The notes below the pieces were generated by a model. It made no database searches. It was not told the DNA's origin and saw only the letters and a program-made list of their open reading frames with translations. Source: Desulfobacteraceae bacterium (GTDB lineage Bacteria > Desulfobacterota > Desulfobacteria > Desulfobacterales > BuS5). Taken from it: a stretch of DNA of 16,862 nt. Location of the stretch: positions 1-16,862 of the forward strand of contig JAUVKE010000019.1 in the NCBI GenBank assembly GCA_030592105.1, in the 5' to 3' direction. Shown one piece after another: positions 1-6,476 of the stretch. Each line of letters opens with the position of its first letter. Within the stretch, counting starts at the first letter, position 1. The translations under genes and the position numbers were made by a program.

Positions 1-126
1 AAGGGTTTCAGGGACTTCATAACGTTTCCCCATAACATATACAGATATGGTTTTGGCTCCTTCAGGCAAAATAGCCCGATCACCTGTAGCCACCCTGGGA
101 GCCTGCTTAGCTTGTGCTTCAGCCAT
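1..126 (-). CDS. N-terminal fragment of a probable [2Fe-2S]-domain iron-sulfur protein
   Basis: The gene runs off the left edge of the window, and only 42 codons are visible, beginning MAEAQAKQAPRVATG. A good ribosome-binding site (AAGGAG, 135-140) lies 8 nt before the ATG. The segment ISVYVMGKRYEVPETL looks like the first beta strands of a ferredoxin-type (Fer2) domain: a short hydrophobic strand, a G-K-R-Y turn, then VPE followed by T-L. The cysteine ligands would lie outside the window, so the assignment is tentative. It follows the HdrC/HdrB-like pair in the same direction after 161 bp, which fits an iron-sulfur partner of that redox module. Such partners include the ferredoxin-like or TfrB/SdhB-like subunits seen beside HdrBC-type genes. 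Other small iron-sulfur or unrelated beta-rich proteins cannot be excluded. Confidence 0.55.
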   Translation of the reverse strand, partial: MAEAQAKQAPRVATGDRAILPEGAKTISVYVMGKRYEVPETL

Positions 127-134
127 ATTAATTT

Positions 135-171
135 CTCCTTAAAAAAACAGATCTGTTATTCATCTGTTTTT
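135..171 (-). terminator. AT-rich hairpin with T-run just before the RBS of the next gene
   Basis: AAAAACAGAT (143-152) is perfectly complementary to ATCTGTTTTT (162-171), with a 9-nt loop. On the transcribed (minus) strand the stem is followed by seven T (147-141) and then directly by the AAGGAG ribosome-binding site. The stem has only three G/C pairs, so it would be a weak intrinsic terminator. It lies downstream of the hdrB-like gene and upstream of the partial iron-sulfur gene. It could therefore reduce read-through or hold back the ribosome-binding site. Function is inferred from structure only. Confidence 0.35.
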
Positions 172-287
172 AGTTTTATGAATATAGATTTCCATATAAA
201 TAATTTCACAGGGTTATCAAACAAAAACCTTTATTTTATGAAATTAATTACCTGAAAATCCATGGAATCTAAATAAAGATCAGATAA

Positions 288-1166
288 TTAAACAGAATAT
301 TCCTTACTTTTCAAAAAATCCACAGCATTTGAATCGTTAAGTTCAAAATGACATACATCAGGAGCAAGCCCGAGGGCCAGAGCCATAAGCTGGGTAAAAT
401 AGAATGTAGGCATATTTTGTGAAATTTTCTTCTCGTCAATGAGACCCTGCTGTTTTTTCCCTAAATTAAATTCACACAAAGGACAACTTGTGGCAATCAC
501 CTCAGCACCTGAAACTTCGGCAAGATTCAAAATTTTCGATGCCGCATCTGCAGCAGAGTCAGGCATCCCAAGAACCTGGTATGAACCGCAGCAATAAGCA
601 GCAGCAGGAAAATCTACAACAGTCGCCCCAAGAGCCTGAAGCAATTCCGTCATTAATTCATAACTCCCCATGGGTTCTATTCCAACCTCCGCAGGCCGCT
701 GCAAAGTACAGCCATAATAGGGAGCCACTTTCAAGCCCGTAAGAGGTACTTTAACTTTTTCACGCACTTTATCCCAGCCCAGCTCATCTTTTAAAAAGCT
801 TAGAAGATGAACCACTTCAACTTCACCAAAATAATCGATCTCCTCATCCATAAACCGATTTATGGTATCTCTTTTTTCTCCATCATTTTTCATTATAAGA
901 TTAGCCCTGGCCAGTGTATTGTAACACATGGAGCATAAAACGGTCAGCTTTCCGCTTCCCTGCTCCTTGGCCCTTATGAGATCACGAACCGGGGCAACAT
1001 GGTGAATAAGATCATCTTCGGCAAGGGAATATACAGCACCGCAGCAATTCCACCGATCGATCTCCTCCATTTCAATTCCAAGTACTTCCATGGAAGCAAT
1101 TGCAGCACTTTCAAGGTTTTTTGCCTTGGATTTTAATGTGCAGCCTGGATAATAATTAATCTTCAT
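288..1166 (-). CDS. HdrB-like protein with two CCG domains (heterodisulfide reductase subunit B family)
   Basis: This is a cytoplasmic redox protein of the HdrB family (COG2048). Both CCG cysteine sets are complete: C9, C41-C42-G, C78-x2-C81, and C153, C192-C193-G, C228-x2-C231. In methanogen HdrB these bind two non-cubane [4Fe-4S] clusters that reduce a disulfide. At 292 aa the length is normal for HdrB. The longest ORF begins at a TTG (1178), but an AGGAG ribosome-binding site (1171-1175) lies inside that extension. Translation more likely starts at the second of two ATGs (1164-1166), 4 nt after it. The hdrC-like stop overlaps this site, so the pair is translationally coupled. HdrBC-type pairs in sulfate reducers are thought to pass electrons among menaquinol, ferredoxin and thiol/disulfide carriers. 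The real substrate here is unknown. Confidence 0.85.
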   Translation of the reverse strand: MKINYYPGCTLKSKAKNLESAAIASMEVLGIEMEEIDRWNCCGAVYSLAEDDLIHHVAPVRDLIRAKEQGSGKLTVLCSMCYNTLARANLIMKNDGEKRDTINRFMDEEIDYFGEVEVVHLLSFLKDELGWDKVREKVKVPLTGLKVAPYYGCTLQRPAEVGIEPMGSYELMTELLQALGATVVDFPAAAYCCGSYQVLGMPDSAADAASKILNLAEVSGAEVIATSCPLCEFNLGKKQQGLIDEKKISQNMPTFYFTQLMALALGLAPDVCHFELNDSNAVDFLKSKEYSV

Positions 1167-1174
1167 CATTCTCC

Positions 1175-1582
1175 TCAACTTGTCATCTTTCTAAAACCGG
1201 CAACCATCGCTATCTGTGGGGCTCCCTTTATTGTTTCCGCAGACATCTTTGACGGTTCAATAAAATTTATATTCTTTCTCAAAGTAATCTGACGCAAGGC
1301 CTCCATGACACGCGCAATATCTATACCCCTTGGGCATCTTACGGAGCACGTATGACAGGAAGCACAGGCCCAGTAGGTATTCAGATTAACCAGCCGATCC
1401 CTCATGGCCAGTTGTGCAAGATGCATAACCTTTCGAGGAGAAGATTCCATGTATTCGGACATGGGGCATGACCCGGAACAGGTTCCGCACTGGAAGCAAA
1501 CCTTTACATCTTGTCCGCTTAATTCTTTAATCTCCTGGACAAAATCTTTTTTTATTGTTTTAGGTAAAATTAAAACCGACAT
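1175..1582 (-). CDS. HdrC-like protein, two [4Fe-4S] clusters
   Basis: This is a 135-aa soluble ferredoxin-like protein of the HdrC family. It has two cluster motifs of the form CxxCxxCxxxCP: C29/C32/C35/C39 and C73/C76/C79/C83. The helical spacer between them (SSPRKVMHLAQLAMRDRLV) is typical of HdrC and of the related GlpC/succinate-dehydrogenase-type iron-sulfur subunits. No membrane segment is visible, which separates it from HdrE/DsrM-type proteins. Its role would be to relay single electrons to the CCG protein encoded immediately downstream. The stop codon (1175-1177) lies next to the ribosome-binding site of that gene. A GAGGG motif upstream of the ATG at 1582 is a reasonable ribosome-binding site. 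HdrA is not seen within the window, so its electron donor is unknown. Confidence 0.85.
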   Translation of the reverse strand: MSVLILPKTIKKDFVQEIKELSGQDVKVCFQCGTCSGSCPMSEYMESSPRKVMHLAQLAMRDRLVNLNTYWACASCHTCSVRCPRGIDIARVMEALRQITLRKNINFIEPSKMSAETIKGAPQIAMVAGFRKMTS

Positions 1583-1680
1583 TATTTCCCTCTTTTTTTG
1601 TATGAATTCCCAGATAAATTCGGATATTATTCACAAAACGCTGACATTTTAAAAAACCTGCAATTTTATGTAACCAGCAT

Positions 1681-1795
1681 GCCCTGTCGGGCACAACAAA
1701 ATATGAAAATGAAATAGCGGTTAATAACATTTTATAAATTAGTAGAATTCCTTAATTCATCATTCATAATTCAAAATTCATCATTTTCTTATAAA
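1681..1795. repeat. Dispersed intergenic repeat, copy A
   Basis: Positions 1690-1760 match 10454-10524 with three differences in 71 bp, and similarity continues to 1795 (copy B end 10545). Copy A carries an extra 14 bp within a run of ATTCAT-like micro-repeats (1755-1785). It begins with a small hairpin (GCCC-TGTC-GGGC, 1681-1692). No open reading frame runs through both copies. If the promoter at 1839-1867 is real, this copy lies in the 5' untranslated leader of the hdr-like operon. Confidence 0.85.
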
Positions 1796-1838
1796 CGCCT
1801 GAGGCCACTTATTGGAAAAAATTGCCCAAACCCTTATA

Positions 1839-1867
1839 ATTTAATAAAATGACATTCATTTTGTCAA
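1839..1867 (-). promoter_or_regulatory. Candidate promoter for the hdrC-hdrB-like operon with internal palindrome
   Basis: On the minus strand a perfect TTGACA (1867-1862) is followed after 17 bp by TTAAAT (1844-1839), a 4 of 6 match to the -10 consensus. The spacer and the edge of the -35 box hold a perfect inverted repeat, AAAATGA-CAT-TCATTTT (1846-1862). An operator for a dimeric regulator is possible. The start of transcription would leave a leader of about 250 nt before hdrC. Confidence 0.35.
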
Positions 1868-1909
1868 ACAAATTTTAGCCAGTTTCTATTCTTCAGGCTT
1901 ATTTGAAAG

Positions 1910-3667
1910 TTACTGTACATCGTCAAACTGCATGGTATAAAGTTTATGATATTCACCTTTTTTACTGATCAACTCCATGTGGGTCCCCTCCTCTTTTATC
2001 TGTCCATTTACCATTACAATTATTCTGTCAGCGTAACTTATGGTGGACAGCCTGTGGGCAATAATAAATGTAGTTCGTCCCTTCATTAAATTTTCAAGAG
2101 CTTTTTTTACAAGGGTTTCAGCTTCTGTATCAAGGGAAGATGTTGCCTCGTCAAGAATAAGTATGGGAGCATCTTTGAGCAAAGCCCTGGCGATACAGAT
2201 CCTTTGTTTCTCTCCCCCTGAAAGCCGTCCCCCAAGTTCTCCTATGGGAGTATCAAATTTTTCAGGTAGAGTTTGTATAAAATCATATGCATAGGCAGCT
2301 TTTGCAGCATTTTCGATCTCCTTAAAAGATGCGTTTTTATTACCATAAGCTATGTTATTTCTGATGGAATCATTAAACAGAATGGGAGCCTGGGTAACCA
2401 GAGCAATCTCCTTTCGAAGGGAAGAGATGGACAAATTTCTCACATCAATCCCGTCTATTTTTACAGCACCTTCAAAAATATCATAAAACCGGGGAATAAG
2501 GTTAACAAGGGTTGTTTTACCACCACCACTGGCTCCAACCAGGGCAAGGATTTGCCCCTTTTCAACATGGAGGTTAATATTTTTTAAAACCGATTCATCT
2601 GCATATGTAAAAGAAACATTATGAAAAGTCACATCATGGGGTCCTGGGTGAAGAATTGCAGGATTTTCAGACTCTTTAATATCCGTATCTCTGTTTATTA
2701 TATCAAAAACCCTGTCTGCACCTGCCAGTCCACCCTGAATAACATTATTCAATTTACTCAATTTTTTCACAGGGCCGTAGAGCATAAGAACCGCTGCTAA
2801 AAAAGAAAAAAAAGTTCCCGGGGTGGATTCTCCGGAAATCACCTTAAAACCCCCATACCACAATACAAAGGCGACCCCCAGCCCTCCAAGAAATTCCATT
2901 ATTGGAGAGGTCATGGCCTTGGCCCTTACAGATTTCATCTCAAGCCTGAAAAGTCCCTTTGATTTTTTATAAAACCGTTCTTTTTCATGGGACTCCATGC
3001 CAAAAGCCTTTACGATCATATTTCCTGAAAAGGTTTCATGGAGAAAGGAGTTTAGGTCCCCCATGACCGCCTGCGCTCCCGAGCTGACCTTTCTGACCTT
3101 TTTTCCAAGTTTAACAACAGGATAAAAGGCCACAGGGAGAACAATCAAGGCAAAAATCGCCATTTTCCAGTCCCTGTACAATATCACACAAACCAGGCCG
3201 ATAATTGTAAAAGAATCCCTTAAAGCACCGGTTACAGCCGATGAGACCATGGATTTGATTATATTAACATCATTTGTTATCCTGGCCATTAAAACCCCTG
3301 TTGTCTCCTTATGAAAAAAAGAGACAGAAAGATCAGAAATCTTGTCATAAAGCATATTACGGAGCTTTCTTATTATGTCCTGCCCAACATAGGACATAAG
3401 ATATTCCTGACAAAACATTGCCGTACCAAGAATAAAATAGACAGTAATCACTGCCAGGGGAATAATCTTGAGCATACGGACATCTTTATTGATGAAAATG
3501 TCATCCACAGCAGGTTTTATTAAAAATGGTATGGCAGATGTTGCTCCGGCAATAACAAGCATGCAGAGCATTGCCGTAAAAAGCCGCAGCCAGCTGTTTT
3601 TTATAAGTTCTAGTAAATACTGATTTCGGGTTTTTGTTACTGAGTCAGGTCTTTTTTTTATTTTCAT
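1910..3667 (-). CDS. msbA: MsbA-type lipid A flippase (ABC exporter, fused permease-ATPase)
   Basis: This 585-aa ABC half-transporter acts as a homodimer in the inner membrane and flips lipid A-core to the periplasmic side. The N-terminal membrane domain (about 25-305) has several clear hydrophobic spans, for example near 28-50, 69-90, 152-190 and 256-300. The ATPase domain is complete: Walker A GASGGGKTT (378-386), Q-loop Q426, signature LSGGEKQR (482-489), Walker B ILILDE (502-507) and H-loop H538. Length and order match MsbA. The position at the end of the lpx genes supports MsbA over a multidrug exporter, although sequence alone cannot rule out the latter. The ATG overlaps the stop of the acyltransferase gene by four bases (ATGA), so the two are coupled. 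Confidence 0.9.
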   Translation of the reverse strand: MKIKKRPDSVTKTRNQYLLELIKNSWLRLFTAMLCMLVIAGATSAIPFLIKPAVDDIFINKDVRMLKIIPLAVITVYFILGTAMFCQEYLMSYVGQDIIRKLRNMLYDKISDLSVSFFHKETTGVLMARITNDVNIIKSMVSSAVTGALRDSFTIIGLVCVILYRDWKMAIFALIVLPVAFYPVVKLGKKVRKVSSGAQAVMGDLNSFLHETFSGNMIVKAFGMESHEKERFYKKSKGLFRLEMKSVRAKAMTSPIMEFLGGLGVAFVLWYGGFKVISGESTPGTFFSFLAAVLMLYGPVKKLSKLNNVIQGGLAGADRVFDIINRDTDIKESENPAILHPGPHDVTFHNVSFTYADESVLKNINLHVEKGQILALVGASGGGKTTLVNLIPRFYDIFEGAVKIDGIDVRNLSISSLRKEIALVTQAPILFNDSIRNNIAYGNKNASFKEIENAAKAAYAYDFIQTLPEKFDTPIGELGGRLSGGEKQRICIARALLKDAPILILDEATSSLDTEAETLVKKALENLMKGRTTFIIAHRLSTISYADRIIVMVNGQIKEEGTHMELISKKGEYHKLYTMQFDDVQ

Positions 3668-4344
3668 GTGATATTATGATTAAAGTGGAGGTCTGCTTCC
3701 TTTGTAATTCTGTTTAATTCATTTTCAAGAGCCACCCTGCAGATATTTTCCTGTTTTTTATCAGCTTTTGCTTCAACATACACAGGATTACCATAAACGA
3801 TTCGGCACCTGGTAAAGGGATAGGGAAGAATAAATTTGTCCCAGCTGTTAAAAATCTTGATTTTTCCTGCGCTGTAGGTAAGGGGTACAATTGGATAGCC
3901 CATCTTCTTTGCCAGGGTTATTATCCCCCCCTTACATTTAAACCGCGGCCCCCTGGGTCCATCGGGTGTGATCACACCCGGCCTTACCTTTTGTTTTAAA
4001 ACTCTTATAAGACCTGCCAGGGCACGAACACCTCCCCTTGAGGTGGAACCCCGAACAGTTTGGTTGCCCTGCCTTTGAAGAATTCGGCTTATAATTTCAC
4101 CATCTTTTGAACTGCTCACAATAATCGCACATTCGGATTCTTTATGCATATAACTTATAAGCAAAAGTCGTGAGTGCCAGAGTGCAAATATAAACTTTTT
4201 TGAAGAAAAAATTGAACTTACATTGTTGTATCCAACGGTCTCTATTTTTGTTGTAAAAAAAAGAGAATTTATAAAAAGATTACCAAAAACACCCGTGAGA
4301 TTCCCTTTTAATTCAATAATATTTTTTTTAATTTTATCGAACAT
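3664..4344 (-). CDS. DUF374 family acyltransferase, candidate LpxJ lipid A late acyltransferase
   Basis: This is a 226-aa protein of the DUF374 branch of the lysophospholipid acyltransferase superfamily. Visible features are an N-terminal hydrophobic stretch (about 16-32), W56-H57-S-R as the likely catalytic region, SSSKDGE (77-83), TSRGG (101-105), TPDGPRGP (126-133) and PIVPL (151-155). It sits between lpxB and msbA, the place where a secondary acyltransferase would act. Known background: the DUF374 protein LpxJ of Helicobacter and Campylobacter adds a secondary acyl chain to lipid A in place of the usual LpxL/LpxM type, and no LpxL-like gene is in this window. The specific activity here is inference. 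It starts one base after the lpxB stop and overlaps msbA by four bases. Confidence 0.75.
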   Translation of the reverse strand: MFDKIKKNIIELKGNLTGVFGNLFINSLFFTTKIETVGYNNVSSIFSSKKFIFALWHSRLLLISYMHKESECAIIVSSSKDGEIISRILQRQGNQTVRGSTSRGGVRALAGLIRVLKQKVRPGVITPDGPRGPRFKCKGGIITLAKKMGYPIVPLTYSAGKIKIFNSWDKFILPYPFTRCRIVYGNPVYVEAKADKKQENICRVALENELNRITKEADLHFNHNIT

Positions 4345-5499
4345 CTATTTTTTCACACAGCAATTTTCTGCAAGGCCCAGTGCTATTTCAGCAACACGCA
4401 TGGAAGCTCCAGGACCTCCCAGTAAATCTTTTATACCAAGAAGTTCTTTTTTAACAGATTCAAGTTTTACTTGATTATTCAACATGCTATTGAGTGTATC
4501 TGCTATCTTTTCCGGTGAAGCATCCCCCTGAATCAACTCAGGGACAATCTTTTTTCCAGCGATAAGATTCACAAGCCCTATATTCTCTACTTTTATCAAA
4601 GCCCTTCCAAGCATGTAACTCAAAGGGGATATCTTGTAAATTATAACCATGGGAGTTCCTGAGATAGCAGTCTCCAGGGTCACAGTTCCGGATGCAGCCA
4701 CAACAATTCTGCTCTTTTCAATAACCTCATCAACGCCACCTGAATGAATTTCAAACTTCGTATTACCCTTGTAATCTCCAAAAATCCGGTTAACAAGAGT
4801 TTTATCAACGGTGCCGGCTACGGAAACAATAACCTTAAGCCCTCTGTTTTTTGCAGAGAGGAGATCTGCTGCATCAAGCATAACTGGAAGATGGCGTATA
4901 ATTTCACTATTTCTGGAACCTGGAAGTATCCCTAAAACCAGGTCAGGTTCTTTTTTAAAACCGGATTTGTTGCCGGCGGAATTATCGTCCAGCAAAGGAT
5001 GTCCCACAAAAGAGGCGGGAACAGCATGTTTTTTATAATATATTTCCTCAAAAGGGAGTATCAGAGCCATATGATCGACCAGCTCCCCTATTTTTTTTAT
5101 TCGGCCCTTTCTCCATGCCCAAATCTGGGGACTTATATAATAAAGAACAGGTATCCCATTTTTTTTTGCAGCACCTGCAACATGGAGATTAAAATCAGGA
5201 AAATCTATCAGAATTAAAAGATCAGGCTTAAGGGTCTGTATTAATCGCCGGGCAGCAGCAAGTCCTTTTAATATGCTGGGAATTTTAGAAAAAACTTCGG
5301 TGATTCCCACAACACAAAGCTGGGAAGCATGGACTATAATTTTAACCCCGGCAGCCTGCAAAGCATCCCCGCCTATGCCGCAGAAAAAAAGATCATCCCT
5401 TTTTTCCTTCATTGCCATAACAAGTTTAGCTCCGTGTTTATCACCAGAAGCTTCACCCGCTATAATCATGATTTTTTTTTTTATTTTCAACTCCCCCAT
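4345..5499 (-). CDS. lpxB: Lipid-A-disaccharide synthase
   Basis: This is a 384-aa GT-B glycosyltransferase (family GT19), a peripheral inner-membrane enzyme. It joins UDP-2,3-diacylglucosamine and lipid X to form the disaccharide-1-phosphate. Family hallmarks are GEASGD (15-20), IDFPDFN (98-104), SPQIWAWR (123-130), VGHP (165-168), LPGSR (192-196), ASGTVTLE (269-276) and VPELIQ (319-324). Length is normal. The ATG at 5499 lies 4 nt after the oxidoreductase stop without a clear Shine-Dalgarno, so translational coupling is likely. Codons 6-10 contain a run of eleven A on the coding strand (complement of 5472-5482). A second ATG follows at codon 11, just before the GEASGD loop, and is an alternative but less likely start. 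Confidence 0.95.
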   Translation of the reverse strand: MGELKIKKKIMIIAGEASGDKHGAKLVMAMKEKRDDLFFCGIGGDALQAAGVKIIVHASQLCVVGITEVFSKIPSILKGLAAARRLIQTLKPDLLILIDFPDFNLHVAGAAKKNGIPVLYYISPQIWAWRKGRIKKIGELVDHMALILPFEEIYYKKHAVPASFVGHPLLDDNSAGNKSGFKKEPDLVLGILPGSRNSEIIRHLPVMLDAADLLSAKNRGLKVIVSVAGTVDKTLVNRIFGDYKGNTKFEIHSGGVDEVIEKSRIVVAASGTVTLETAISGTPMVIIYKISPLSYMLGRALIKVENIGLVNLIAGKKIVPELIQGDASPEKIADTLNSMLNNQVKLESVKKELLGIKDLLGGPGASMRVAEIALGLAENCCVKK

Positions 5500-5503
5500 G
5501 GAA

Positions 5504-6475
5504 TTATAGCCCCAAAAACCGGGTGTTGGCCGAATGAATCTGCTCCATTGTATTTAGAGCTATCTTTAAGGCATCGCGCCCCATTTGTCCGGTCACAGCT
5601 GGAACCTTCCGGCTTTTTACAGAATCAACAAAAGAAAAAAGCTCCTCTTTTAAAACATCGGTCTGGGAAAACTCAATTTTTTTTATTCCCATCCCGGGAA
5701 TGATCCCATCTACTGTTTTTGCGTCTTTACCTATAATAGTTATATTCTGGTTGGCAAAATCGACGGATATGTACGCATCCCTTTGGAAAAGCCTGACTTT
5801 ACGCTCATTTTTAGTGGAAATTCTGCTTGCCGTAATATTTGCAATACACCCGCTTTTAAACTCAAGACGGGCGTTTGCAATATCAACATGGCTGGATATA
5901 ACAGGAACCCCCGAGGCTTGGATACTTTTGATTTCTGATTTAACAAAATTTAATATAATATCAATATCATGGATCATAAGATCAAGCACCACGCTTATAT
6001 CTGTCCCCCGTTCCTTAAAAAGACTTAATCTGTGGGATTCAACAAACATCGGTTTTTTTAAAATTCCAGCAAGGGCAACCACAGCAGGATTAAACCTCTC
6101 CAGATGTCCCACTTGAATGATAAGGCCCCTTGATTCTGCATGATTCAAAAGTTCATCTGCCTCATCAAGGGTCGCTGTTATCGGTTTTTCAATGAGAATA
6201 TCTATATCCCTTTTTAAAAAATCCAGGGCCACAGAATAATGTTCTGGAGTAGGGACAACTATACTGACAGCATCAACAATCCCCAGCAGGTCTCTGTGAT
6301 TGAAAAACGCTTTTGTCGACAATTTGTCTGCCACAGCAATAGCCCTTGATTTATCAGTATCAACAACGCCCACAAGTTCCACATCATCCATGTGAGCATA
6401 TTTTTCAGCATGAAATTTTCCAAGATATCCGGTACCCACAACACCCAGACGAAGTTTTTTCTTTGTTTCTTTCAT
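5504..6475 (-). CDS. Gfo/Idh/MocA family NAD(P)-dependent oxidoreductase
   Basis: This is a 323-aa dehydrogenase, probably acting on a sugar or sugar nucleotide. The N-terminal Rossmann fold has GVVGTGYLG (11-19). The family motif EKP is at 96-98, followed by GHLERFNP (123-130). DLMIHDID (165-172) would carry the catalytic Asp/His pair. It sits between lpxI and lpxB, an arrangement I recall from other deltaproteobacterial lipid A clusters. One known relative in a lipid A context is GnnA (UDP-GlcNAc 3-dehydrogenase), but its partner aminotransferase GnnB is absent here, so no substrate is assigned. The longest ORF starts at a TTG (6499) inside lpxI. The ATG at 6475 is preferred because a GGTGAT ribosome-binding site lies 4 nt upstream and overlaps the lpxI stop region. 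Confidence 0.85.
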   Translation of the reverse strand: MKETKKKLRLGVVGTGYLGKFHAEKYAHMDDVELVGVVDTDKSRAIAVADKLSTKAFFNHRDLLGIVDAVSIVVPTPEHYSVALDFLKRDIDILIEKPITATLDEADELLNHAESRGLIIQVGHLERFNPAVVALAGILKKPMFVESHRLSLFKERGTDISVVLDLMIHDIDIILNFVKSEIKSIQASGVPVISSHVDIANARLEFKSGCIANITASRISTKNERKVRLFQRDAYISVDFANQNITIIGKDAKTVDGIIPGMGIKKIEFSQTDVLKEELFSFVDSVKSRKVPAVTGQMGRDALKIALNTMEQIHSANTRFLGL

Positions 6476-6476
6476 C

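Larger units (their letters stand above)
1583..1909. other. 327-bp intergenic region between msbA and the hdrC-like gene
   Basis: No convincing gene is present. The region separates the lipid A operon from the Hdr-like module. Next to msbA it holds a promoter-like sequence with an embedded palindrome (1839-1867). In the middle it holds one copy of a dispersed repeat (1681-1795). Near hdrC it holds an AT-rich leader. No GC-rich terminator hairpin with a T-run is visible just after the msbA stop. Confidence 0.6.

Noticed and set aside
1910..3667. A multidrug exporter identity for the msbA gene
   Set aside because: The two types share all ATPase motifs, but the overlap with the acyltransferase gene and the location among lpx genes make lipid A export much more likely.
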